Source of the DNA: G965197405 sp965197405
Lineage (GTDB): Bacteria; Chloroflexota; Dehalococcoidia; Lucifugimonadales; JAGWBF01
Assembly: GCA_965197405.1 (NCBI GenBank)
Contig: OZ240206.1
Coordinates: 2,976,001-3,040,000 of the forward strand
Direction of reading: 5' to 3'
DNA: 64,000 bases
Below are positions 51,421-59,216 of the stretch, one piece after another. The position numbers were made by a program, and so were the translations under genes. Position 1 is the first letter of the stretch. Every line of letters begins with the position of its first letter. The notes below the pieces were generated by a model. That model searched no databases. It worked only from the letters and a program-made list of their open reading frames with translations, and was not told the DNA's origin.

Positions 51421-51550
51421 TTACTGATGCGTGAACACTAAACTAAACTCTAACGCCTCTTCACCGTGACTCCGGCTTCTCAATAGTCATTTCTGCTAAA
51501 GCTGGAATTGTGAGAAGTGCTGGTTAAGATATTTACTCACGCATCAGTAA
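51421..51550 (+). repeat. MITE-2 family, complete copy
   Basis: 130 bp with perfect 14-bp terminal inverted repeats (TTACTGATGCGTGA at 51421-51434 and TCACGCATCAGTAA at 51537-51550). Same orientation as the copy at 50189; together they bracket the AbiTii gene. Confidence 0.88.
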
Positions 51551-51591
51551 ATATAAGTCTCTTAGACAAGGCCTTTAACCCATGGAGATTT

Positions 51592-52107
51592 CTAATCCTC
51601 TAATTCCCGTGCTTCTGCCAATATTTGTATTAGCAATCTCTCAGCACGAGCGAATTTTTCGTCCGCTTTTTCGCTGAACCAAAAATCAACGTCACTCGGA
51701 TTGTATAAGATGGTCTGATTTCGCCAAAGTACTACACCATCATATCTGAGTTGCATCATTTCAAAAGTCAATTCGTGGAAGCGAATTGCATCTTTCGGGA
51801 CCTTCAACAATATCCATTGCTCCAGAAGTTCGACCGACTTACGTTCATATTGCTCCAAGGACTCTTGAAGAACGGCCGCAATATTCATCAATTCGTTGGT
51901 AGTCTCTCTTCGGCCATACGTGTTGCTTGAGGCGGCTGACAGTCGATCCGAAACAGAATCAGTGTCATTATACAATTTGGCGAATTCGTCTGAGTGGGCT
52001 TGGAGAATCGGATTCATCTTATGAGAATAATCCGACAACTCGTTAGAGCAGGCAAGAACCGATAGAAAGACACCTGCCAGTGCTAGACATGTCGCGTTTC
52101 GGGACAT
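51592..52107 (-). CDS. Hypothetical lipoprotein
   Basis: 171 residues, not recognised. Signal peptide ALAGVFLSVLAC with a lipobox Cys at 20, then a mostly helical, acidic region (SDRLSAASSNTYGRRETTNE, LQESLEQYERKSVELLEQW) with coiled-coil character. AT-rich like the AbiTii gene, so probably part of the same transferred islet. Confidence 0.65.
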   Translation of the reverse strand: MSRNATCLALAGVFLSVLACSNELSDYSHKMNPILQAHSDEFAKLYNDTDSVSDRLSAASSNTYGRRETTNELMNIAAVLQESLEQYERKSVELLEQWILLKVPKDAIRFHELTFEMMQLRYDGVVLWRNQTILYNPSDVDFWFSEKADEKFARAERLLIQILAEARELED

Positions 52108-52283
52108 TCATATCCCCTTCTCAATCCTCCGTCGGATATGGTAAATCTAATTTCGATGATTTACGTCCGACCTTCCTGGAGGGGAGTTGACCAAAGGCTT
52201 GCCCCGAGCTGTCTAAACAACGGCTTTAGGCCACCAGTTGTTCGCACTCATAATTCGATACGATGCGCTAGTGTTAGCAGACC

Positions 52284-53456
52284 CTAGTCCGCCCGGCCGA
52301 AGACTGACACCGAAGCCGTGAAGGAGCCGGGCCTGCCGCCCAGGTTGTGGGTAAGGCCCAGATCGGCCTTGTTCAGCTGCCGCCCCCCGGCCTTGCCCTG
52401 TATCTGCTTGTAGACTTCGTAGATCATGCGTATGCCGCTGGCCCCGATGGGGTGGCCGAAGCATTTCAGGCCGCCGTCGGTGTTTATCGGCAGGTCGCCC
52501 TCAAGGGTGAAGCTGCCGGCGTCCACGTCCTCTCTGGCCCTTCCCCTAGCGCTGAAGCCCAGGTCCTCCGCGATTATCAGCTCCGTGATCGTGAAGCAGT
52601 CGTGGACAATGGCCAGGTCAATTTGCTCACGGGAGTTGGTAATGTCGGCCTCCTGGTAGGCTGCCTGCGCGGCCCGCACGTTCTCCGGGAAGTGGACAAA
52701 GTCCCAGTCGTCCCGCAGCATCCCAAAGGAACCCACCGCCAAGCCAAGCCCCTTGACCAGAACGTAGTCCCGACGGAAGCTCTTGGCAATTTCGGGAGTC
52801 GTGATGATGGCCGCCGCCGCCCCGTCACTGACGCCGCAGCAGTCGTACAGGCCTAGGGGCCAGGCAATCATGGGGGCGTTCATTATCTGGTCCACGCTCA
52901 CCTCTCGCTGGAAGTGGGCCTTGGGGTTCAGCGTGCCGTTGTGGTGGTTCTTCGACGCTATCTGCGCGAGTACCCGCTTTCCCTCCTCGTAGGGTATCCC
53001 GTAGTGGTGGAAGTAGCGAGTGGCCGCCATGGCGAACTGGGAAGGCGGGGGAGTGGGAGGGGCAACGTCACTGCCTACGCCCTCGGATACGGCCAGACCC
53101 GAGAAACCGGAGTCCTTCAGCTTCTCAACGCCCACGGCCAGCACGATGTCGTAGATACCCGCAGCTACGGCGTAGCTGGCATTACGGAAGGCGTCCGTCG
53201 CCGTGGCGCAAGCGTTCTCCACCCTGGTGATGGGCACGTAGTCCAGCTTGAGGGCTTGAGCCAGGGGTTGGCCCGTGCGGAAGCTCTGGACCGTACCCAG
53301 CCAGGCGGACTGTATGTCTTTCGGGTCCACCCCAGCGTCCTCATACGCTTCGTAGGCCGCCTCCACCATCAGGTCGGCGGCATTGGCGTCCCACCGTTCT
53401 CCGAAATTGGTGCAGCCCATTCCGATGATGGCAACCCGGTCTTTTATGCCTCGCAT
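52284..53456 (-). CDS. Thiolase-family acyl-CoA acyltransferase (SCP2-thiolase type)
   Basis: 390 residues. RVAIIGMGCTNFGERWDANA, VENACATATDAFRNASYAV (acyl-accepting Cys83), YDCCGVSDGAAAAIITTPE, HDCFTITELI and GGLKCFGHPIGASGIRMIYEV (catalytic His) match the SCP2/acetyl-CoA acetyltransferase-like group common in Actinobacteria and Chloroflexota. Substrate chain unknown. It follows the HMG-CoA-synthase-like/OB gene by 72 bases; such pairs are thought to form one complex with a DUF35 (OB) subunit. Confidence 0.9.
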   Translation of the reverse strand: MRGIKDRVAIIGMGCTNFGERWDANAADLMVEAAYEAYEDAGVDPKDIQSAWLGTVQSFRTGQPLAQALKLDYVPITRVENACATATDAFRNASYAVAAGIYDIVLAVGVEKLKDSGFSGLAVSEGVGSDVAPPTPPPSQFAMAATRYFHHYGIPYEEGKRVLAQIASKNHHNGTLNPKAHFQREVSVDQIMNAPMIAWPLGLYDCCGVSDGAAAAIITTPEIAKSFRRDYVLVKGLGLAVGSFGMLRDDWDFVHFPENVRAAQAAYQEADITNSREQIDLAIVHDCFTITELIIAEDLGFSARGRAREDVDAGSFTLEGDLPINTDGGLKCFGHPIGASGIRMIYEVYKQIQGKAGGRQLNKADLGLTHNLGGRPGSFTASVSVFGRAD

Positions 53457-53528
53457 GGTCTTCCTCCTCGTGTTATGGCAAATCGCGTTATGTGGAATCC
53501 GGTGGTCACGGGAGCGGATGCCTCCGGA

Positions 53529-54935
53529 TTAGGCCCGTATCGGTGTGGACTTCCAGTAGTAGTTGTGTATCCCGTTCACTACCCGCAGTTTCCTGAAACT
53601 CATCTGTACGGGCATCCCCACCTGAAGCTCATCCAGCTCTCTGTCGGTCATCATGCACAACATCCGACCACCGCATTCGAAGTTGACAACCGTGATTACC
53701 AGGGGGGTATCGGTGGTGCTCGCCAGGTAGTCCATGGAATAGGTGAATACAGTCCCCCTCTGGTCCGACAGCCGGAAAGGCTCGGAATCGTCTTTAACCT
53801 GGCATATGGTACAGACCCTCTGGGGAGGGTATTGAATGGAGCCACACTGGTTGCACCTGGCCCCGTAGAGGCGTATGTTCTGGTCCGATTCTCGCCAGAG
53901 GGCGGTGACCGACGGCGATGCAGGGGCGGGACGCCTGGCCGCCGCGTCCGATGTCCATACGTCTCGCCAGCGGGCGTAGGTCTCGTAGCTGGGGAGCACC
54001 GCCTTGGACTCCACCTGCCTGCTCACACCTAGCCGGTCCCTCAGCGCCTCGATGCCTTCATTCACCCGGAAAGAGAGAACGTCGCTCCCGTCGCCATAGC
54101 TCGCCGTCAGAAGCAGGTCGCCGTCTGCGGACTCCTCCAAGGCGCTTATCAGGAGCATCAAGGGGTAGGCGGCCCCGGTGTTGCCTACCTTTCCGAAGAG
54201 GGGGTCCTGCATCTGCTCTTGGGCAAGCCCCATGCGCCTCCCCAGCTGAGAATGTCGCCGTGCATCGGGGGAGTAGAAGGCAACCCTGCTGAAGTCCTTG
54301 GGGGTGAGGTCGTACTTCTGCATGAACCCGCCCACGGCGTCGGGGAGAATGCGCTCAAGCCCTTCCTCGTTCATAAACCGGTCCTCCCAGGACCGGACAA
54401 ACGAGTCTCCCTGGGAGCGCCACATATCCAGCATGTTTTCGGTGATGGAGTGGACTCCCTCGATGGTGGCGGCCACTCCATCCTGGGCCAGAAGCACGGC
54501 GCCGGCGCCGTCTCCCAGGTTGCGCTCCATCTCTCCCCTTGGGGTGGCGAGCCGGGCGTCGGAGGCTATCACCAGCACCTGCCTGGCCGAGCCGGCGCTT
54601 ACGGAGTCCATACCCATCTTCAGGGCCGTGGTGCCAGCCCGCAGGACCCCGGTTATGTCGGCAGCAAAGATGTCCCGGCGCAGGTCCAGGGCCGTCGCTA
54701 TTATGGCGGCGCACTGCTTCTCCGCGTAAGGGGGAGAGGTCGTGGCGAACAGGATGCCGTCTATTGCCCCCCGGTCCACACCCTTCAGGCAGTTCATTCC
54801 CGCAGCCACCGCCATAGTTACGCTGTCTTCATCGAAATTTGCAACGGCTTTCTCCGATGACGATCCCCACCCTGCCGTGTCTTTGCCCAGCCGGTATCTG
54901 GGTACGTACGCGCCAAAGGCTTTGATGCCTACCAT
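53529..54935 (-). CDS. HMG-CoA-synthase-like protein fused to a zinc-ribbon/OB-fold (DUF35) domain
   Basis: 468 residues. Residues 1-325 have the thiolase fold of HMG-CoA synthase-like proteins (GIKAFGAYVPRYRL, MERNLGDGAGAVLLAQDG, KDFSRVAFYSPDARRH, GNTGAAYPLMLL). The nucleophile position in ADITGVLRAGTTAL is Leu98 instead of Cys, so condensation activity is doubtful. Residues about 350-465 are the DUF35 part: CNQCGSIQYPPQRVCTIC zinc ribbon then an OB fold (GTVFTYSMDYLASTTDTPLV). In archaea separate thiolase, HMGS and DUF35 proteins form a channeling complex; here two are fused and the thiolase is next door. IS66 is inserted about 95 bases upstream. Confidence 0.85.
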   Translation of the reverse strand: MVGIKAFGAYVPRYRLGKDTAGWGSSSEKAVANFDEDSVTMAVAAGMNCLKGVDRGAIDGILFATTSPPYAEKQCAAIIATALDLRRDIFAADITGVLRAGTTALKMGMDSVSAGSARQVLVIASDARLATPRGEMERNLGDGAGAVLLAQDGVAATIEGVHSITENMLDMWRSQGDSFVRSWEDRFMNEEGLERILPDAVGGFMQKYDLTPKDFSRVAFYSPDARRHSQLGRRMGLAQEQMQDPLFGKVGNTGAAYPLMLLISALEESADGDLLLTASYGDGSDVLSFRVNEGIEALRDRLGVSRQVESKAVLPSYETYARWRDVWTSDAAARRPAPASPSVTALWRESDQNIRLYGARCNQCGSIQYPPQRVCTICQVKDDSEPFRLSDQRGTVFTYSMDYLASTTDTPLVITVVNFECGGRMLCMMTDRELDELQVGMPVQMSFRKLRVVNGIHNYYWKSTPIRA

Positions 54936-55029
54936 TCTGACAACTCCCCGGGCCAGGATGACTTGCTTCCTGTAGCTCCTGAATAATCCTAGCAGCTACC
55001 CTCTGGGGTGTCAATGCGGAGTCAATCAG

Positions 55030-56476
55030 GTAACAGTTCAGAGTTGATGAGATGGATTTGGGGAAGGCCCCTTTGCCGATGGAAACCACTGGACTCTGTG
55101 GCGGAGTTGTGGCATAAAAGAACAATGGAAAAGGAGGTTGACCTGAATAAAGCCAGCCGGGAAACCCTGCTGGTCATTATCGGGGAACAAAGAGGTGTCA
55201 TAGACCAACTACGCCAGCGTGTTGAGAGCTTGGAGGCTAAGCTATCCAGCGGCAGGGGGCCGAGGTCGGGGATGCCTGGGCACAAGCCAGCAGCCAAAGG
55301 CGAGCCGGTGGTGGAGATGAAGAAACGGCGCAAACCACGTTCTCATGGCTTTGCCAGGGCTCGGATGGAACCGACGAGGCGGGTGGTACATGCCCCGGAG
55401 TCGTGCCCGGAATGTGGGACTGGCTTGGCCGGGGGATGGGTGCAGAGGAGCCGGGAGGTCATCGAGCTTGCTGTGGTCCCTGTGGAAGTCACAGAGCACG
55501 TCTTCATTGCTCGGATGTGTCCGCTGTGCCGGAAACGGCGGCTGCCCCGAAAGTCCCTGAGTCGGTTGGCCGTAGGGCGCCAGAGGTTGGGTGTCAATCT
55601 GGTGAGCCTGATAGCCACCCTGCGGGAAGAAGGCAGGCTGCCCATAGGGACCATCCAGTGGTACTTGAAGATGGTGCATGGGTTGAAGCTGAGCGTTGGG
55701 GCTATCGTCCGGGCCGTCCACCATGTGGCCCGGCTTGGGATGGGGGCCCTAGAGGAGATACTGGAGCGTATCCGTGGCAGTCCGGTGGTGCATGCTGACG
55801 AGACTGGGTGGCGTGAGGAGGGGACCAATGGCTACGTGTGGACCTTCAGCACGTCCACGGAGCGGTATTTCCTACGGCGGGGTCGGGGCAAGGGGGTGGT
55901 GGACGAGGTCCTGGGCGAGACCTTCAGTGGGGTGCTGGTGAGCGACTTCTACGCCGCATATGACCATTACCCTGGCCTCAAACAACGCTGCTGGGCCCAC
56001 CTGCTACGGGACATCCATGAGTTGAAGGTGCTCTACCCCGAAGACCCCATCTTGGTGAAGTGGGTTCAGGCAGTGCATCGGCTCTACGTCAAGGCCAGGA
56101 CTTGGGTGTCGGCTGGGAAACGGACCCCATCCCAGGGGCAGTTGGTGTTAGAAGAGGGATTGCTTGCCTTGTGCCGCCCCTTCCTGGAAGACTCCCTGGC
56201 ACCCCAAGGACGGCTCTGCCGACGGATAGAAAAGCATATCAAAGAGTTGTTTGTCTTTGTGTCCCACCCACAAGTCCCCTCGGATAACAACGCTGCGGAA
56301 CGGAGCCTGAGACATCTGGTCGTGAGCCGGAAGATCAGTGGCGGCACTCGCTCGGAGCCAGGCAGCGATAGCAAAATGACCCTGGCTTCCCTCTTCGGGA
56401 CCTGGCGGGCCCGTGGGCTTAACCCCTTCCTGGAATGCCGCAGTCTCTTGATTTCCCCTCTACTCTGAACAGTTAC
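55030..56476 (+). mobile_element. IS66-family insertion sequence
   Basis: 1447 bp with 15-bp ends that match at 14 positions (GTAACAGTTCAGAGT at 55030-55044; complement at 56462-56476). Flanked by the 8-bp direct repeat TCAATCAG (55022-55029 and 56477-56484), the duplication length typical of IS66. Only the tnpC-type transposase is present; the small tnpA and tnpB genes of longer IS66 members are missing. Confidence 0.9.
55125..56468 (+). CDS. IS66-family transposase
   Basis: 447 residues from the ATG at 55125. An N-terminal leucine-rich coiled coil (EQRGVIDQLRQRVESLEAKL), a zinc-binding region (CPECGTGL, MCPLCRKRRLP), and the DDE domain: VVHADETGWREEGTNGYVWT (Asp), GVLVSDFYAAYDHYPGLKQ (Asp), CWAHLLRDIHELK and PSDNNAAERSLRHLV (Glu). 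The frame is intact. The gene's last codons lie within the right end of the element. Confidence 0.93.
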   Translation: MEKEVDLNKASRETLLVIIGEQRGVIDQLRQRVESLEAKLSSGRGPRSGMPGHKPAAKGEPVVEMKKRRKPRSHGFARARMEPTRRVVHAPESCPECGTGLAGGWVQRSREVIELAVVPVEVTEHVFIARMCPLCRKRRLPRKSLSRLAVGRQRLGVNLVSLIATLREEGRLPIGTIQWYLKMVHGLKLSVGAIVRAVHHVARLGMGALEEILERIRGSPVVHADETGWREEGTNGYVWTFSTSTERYFLRRGRGKGVVDEVLGETFSGVLVSDFYAAYDHYPGLKQRCWAHLLRDIHELKVLYPEDPILVKWVQAVHRLYVKARTWVSAGKRTPSQGQLVLEEGLLALCRPFLEDSLAPQGRLCRRIEKHIKELFVFVSHPQVPSDNNAAERSLRHLVVSRKISGGTRSEPGSDSKMTLASLFGTWRARGLNPFLECRSLLISPLL

Positions 56477-56569
56477 TCAATCAGGCGTCGCGTCCATTTC
56501 GGTGGTTGAGTTTCCTTCGCGTCGTCCCTGCCTGGCGACAGACAGGCCGCGCATAATGTCATCCGAAAC

Positions 56570-56700
56570 TCCTCTCATGTCATTCCGAGCGCAGCGAGGA
56601 ATCTAGGGGCTATGCTTTTTAGGAGAGGCTTCTTGGATTCCTCATCGCGGAGTTTATCCTGAGCTTGTCGAAGGGCTCCGTTCGGAATGACAGGCGGCGG
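56570..56700 (+). repeat. Rearranged SHPERSEG-type repeat
   Basis: Starts GTCATTCCGAGCGCAGCGAG and ends with the complementary TCCGTTCGGAATGAC, but the centre differs from the MITE-1 copies and contains CCTGAGCTTGTCGAAGGG, a motif of another common bacterial repeat of this type. The gap from 56477 to 56977 is filled by this and the next repeat. Confidence 0.6.
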
Positions 56701-56728
56701 GGGCCTGAATTCACATAGCGTCAAGAAT

Positions 56729-56874
56729 TACTGATACGTGAAAGGATCACCAAATCCTCGCGCTTCCTCAACGTCACTCCCGCTTTCGCGGGAGTCCACT
56801 GCAGGGATTGATGGATTCCTGCTTCCGCAGAAATGACGGGTGGCCTGGTTTAGATATTTACTCACGCGTCAGTG
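56729..56874 (+). repeat. MITE-2 family, longer copy
   Basis: About 146 bp. Ends TTACTGATACGTGA and TCACGCGTCAGTG are near-complementary to each other; the right part GATATTTACTCACGC equals the copies at 50189 and 51421. The interior has CTCCCGC TTTC GCGGGAG, whose loop is the reverse complement of the one at 14998. Confidence 0.8.
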
Positions 56875-56977
56875 AAAGACCCTGGGGAAGCTCTCCGGGC
56901 AGTGTCCTGTAAACCACTCGGCTGTGTTAAACTACTCCCATTCCGAAGGGGACGCACAGCTAGAGAAGGAGGACATG

Positions 56978-58138
56978 ATGGACGTACAGCCTTTCAAGGT
57001 GCAGGTCCCGGAAGCCACCCTTCAAGACCTGCGAGAACGCCTGGCCCGCACCCGCTGGCCCGACGAGATTGAGGATTCCGGCTGGGACTATGGCTCAAAC
57101 CTGGCCTACGTCAAGGAGCTGGTGGAATACTGGCGCACGCGGTTCGATTGGCGGGTCCAGGAGGAGGCCATCAACTCCTTCGCCCACTTCCGGGCCAATG
57201 TGGATGGACTGAACGTCCACTTCATCCACGAGCGCGGCAAGGGGCCTGACCCCCTGCCCATCGTCATAAGCCACGGATGGCCCAGCTCCTTCTTCGAGAT
57301 GTACAAGCTCATACCCCGACTCACCGACCCTGCCAGCTACGGAGGAGACGCGGCGGACTCCTTTGACGTGGTGGCCCCCTCTCTGCTGGGCTACGGCTTT
57401 TCGGACCGCCTGGCAGAGCCGGGGATGAGCGTATTCAGGATGGCGGACTACTGGGCAAAGCTTATGACGGAAGCGCTGGGCTACGACCGCTTCGGCGCTC
57501 ACGGGGGCGACTGGGGAGCCATCCTCACGGCCCGTCTCGGCTTCGCCTACCCCGGCAACGTGGTGGGTATTCACACGACCCAGGCCGCCGCAGGTCCCAT
57601 GTTCCCCTACACGGGACCCGGGTCGCGGGAGCTATCCGAGGCGGAACGGGCCTTGATGGAAGATCGGGAGCGGTGGTCCCAGGCCGAGGGCGCGTACGGA
57701 CACATCCAGGGGACCAAGACCCAGACCCTCTCCTACGGGCTAAACGACTCTCCCGCGGGTCTGGCGGGCTGGATCGTAGAGAAATTCCGCTCCTGGAGCG
57801 ACTGCGACGGAGATGTGGAGCGGAGCTACACCAAGGACGAACTTCTCACCAATGTCACTATCTATTGGGTGACGGAGACCGCCAACTCCTCCTGCCGCCT
57901 CTACTACGAGTCCCAGCACAACCCCTGGAGGCTTGGAGAGGGAGACCGCATCCAGGTCCCCTGTGCGATAGCGCGCTTTCCAAAGGAGATAAGCCCTCCC
58001 CCCAGAGAGTGGGCTGAGCGCTCCCATAACGTGCAGCGCTGGACGGAGATGCCCCGGGGTGGACACTTCGCGGCTCTGGAGGAGCCGGACCTCGTGGCAG
58101 AGGACATACGCGCGTTCTTCCGGCCCCTGCGGGGGTAG
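56978..58138 (+). CDS. Epoxide hydrolase (EHN-domain family)
   Basis: 386 residues from the second of two ATGs (56978), five bases after AAGGAGG. The N-terminal EHN domain includes ATLQDLRERLARTRWPDEIE, then the alpha/beta-hydrolase part: IVISHGWPSSFFEMYKLIP (oxyanion), YDRFGAHGGDWGAILTARL (nucleophile Asp), and C-terminal MPRGGHFAALEEPD (His). This family opens epoxides to diols; many members have unknown substrates. Converges on the dienelactone hydrolase gene at a shared hairpin. Confidence 0.92.
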   Translation: MDVQPFKVQVPEATLQDLRERLARTRWPDEIEDSGWDYGSNLAYVKELVEYWRTRFDWRVQEEAINSFAHFRANVDGLNVHFIHERGKGPDPLPIVISHGWPSSFFEMYKLIPRLTDPASYGGDAADSFDVVAPSLLGYGFSDRLAEPGMSVFRMADYWAKLMTEALGYDRFGAHGGDWGAILTARLGFAYPGNVVGIHTTQAAAGPMFPYTGPGSRELSEAERALMEDRERWSQAEGAYGHIQGTKTQTLSYGLNDSPAGLAGWIVEKFRSWSDCDGDVERSYTKDELLTNVTIYWVTETANSSCRLYYESQHNPWRLGEGDRIQVPCAIARFPKEISPPPREWAERSHNVQRWTEMPRGGHFAALEEPDLVAEDIRAFFRPLRG

Positions 58139-58175
58139 AAGTAGAGGATAGGGCCTCGGCCCCATCCTCTACTTC
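58138..58175. terminator. Bidirectional terminator between epoxide hydrolase and dienelactone hydrolase genes
   Basis: GAAGTAGAGGAT (58138-58149) pairs perfectly with ATCCTCTACTTC (58164-58175); inside, after an A-C mismatch, GGGC pairs with GCCC around CTCG. The stem begins at the last base of the epoxide hydrolase stop codon and ends three bases before the dienelactone hydrolase stop. Confidence 0.8.
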
Positions 58176-58177
58176 TG

Positions 58178-58924
58178 TTATGCCTTGAGGTACTTCTCGT
58201 AGAAGACCAGCACCCTGTGCCACATATCCTGTGCCGCCACCGGGCGATAGCTGTCGCGGTAGTCGGCAAAGAAGGCATGGCCCGCGCTGGGGTACATGCG
58301 CATCTCATAGGTCTTGCCGTGCTTGTCCAGCTCTTCCTTCATACGGACAGCGTGGGCCGGCGGGGGATTGGGGTCCTCCTCGCCGAAGAGGGCCAGCAAC
58401 GGGCAGGAGAGGGTTGGTATCATATCTACGGGGGACTGGGGGCGAAGCTCGGTCTGCTCATCCTCGACGACGAAGCCGCCGGCAGAGTCAATGGCCGCAT
58501 CTAGGCTGGTGCTCTTGCAGGCGAAAATAAGGGTGTACCTGCCCCCGGAGCAGAAGCCGATGCCTCCGACCTTGCCTGTGCAGTCCGGCTGGCTTCTCAG
58601 GTGGGCGGCCGCGCCTTCCAGGTCGGCCACGGCCCTGGAGTCGGGGGATGAGAACAACGCCTTCACGACGTCGTCTATGTTGCTGGAGTCCGGCGAGCCT
58701 TCGCGGGTATACAGGTCGGGCGCTATGGCTATGTAACCCTCGCGGGCAAAGCGGTCGGCCACGTCCTTAATGTGGTCCACGAGGCCAAAGGCTTCTATGG
58801 TGACTATAACGCCCGGATAGCGGCCCGGAGCGGCAGGGCGGCTCATGTAGGAGTCAATCTGTGTCCCGTCCTGGCTGGCGTATTGTATCATCCCGGACTG
58901 TATCTCTATTTGCGTTGTGACCAC
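58178..58924 (-). CDS. Dienelactone hydrolase family protein
   Basis: 248 residues. PGVIVTIEAFGLVDHIKDVADR near the N-terminus, GYIAIAPDLY, the nucleophile elbow GGIGFCSGGRYTLIFA (Cys nucleophile as in dienelactone hydrolase), ALFGEEDPNPP (Asp) and YPSAGHAFFADYR (His) complete the triad. May hydrolyse lactones formed in catabolism of cyclic compounds. Alone on this strand here. Confidence 0.92.
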   Translation of the reverse strand: MVTTQIEIQSGMIQYASQDGTQIDSYMSRPAAPGRYPGVIVTIEAFGLVDHIKDVADRFAREGYIAIAPDLYTREGSPDSSNIDDVVKALFSSPDSRAVADLEGAAAHLRSQPDCTGKVGGIGFCSGGRYTLIFACKSTSLDAAIDSAGGFVVEDEQTELRPQSPVDMIPTLSCPLLALFGEEDPNPPPAHAVRMKEELDKHGKTYEMRMYPSAGHAFFADYRDSYRPVAAQDMWHRVLVFYEKYLKA

Positions 58925-58983
58925 GTTCTCACCTCCTATCCAGTATGGCAGTATCCCAGGGCGTGTCTCCCTCTGTCAAAGTC

Positions 58984-59168
58984 TTTTAATTGTCACCCCG
59001 AGTGGAGCGAGGGGTCTAAAGTCCTGGCTGACCGCGCTGTTACTCTGGCCGGTGTTACCTTGATTTCGATTTTTGCTAGGCGTCATTTTAGATTCCTCAC
59101 TCCGCTTCGCTCCGTTCGGAATGACACTCGGTGAAGGTCTGTATTCACCTAGCGTCGAGAATTAAAAG
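58984..59168 (-). repeat. SHPERSEG-type dispersed repeat (MITE-1), full copy
   Basis: 185 bp with near-complementary outer ends (TTTTAATTG at 58984 and GAATTAAAAG ending 59168). Same sequence as the 9395 copy read on the other strand. Lies between the dienelactone hydrolase start and the amidase end. Confidence 0.85.
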
Positions 59169-59216
59169 GCCCTTCTCTCTCCGTGGCGGGACTTGACTTG
59201 AGTGAAGACTCGCATA

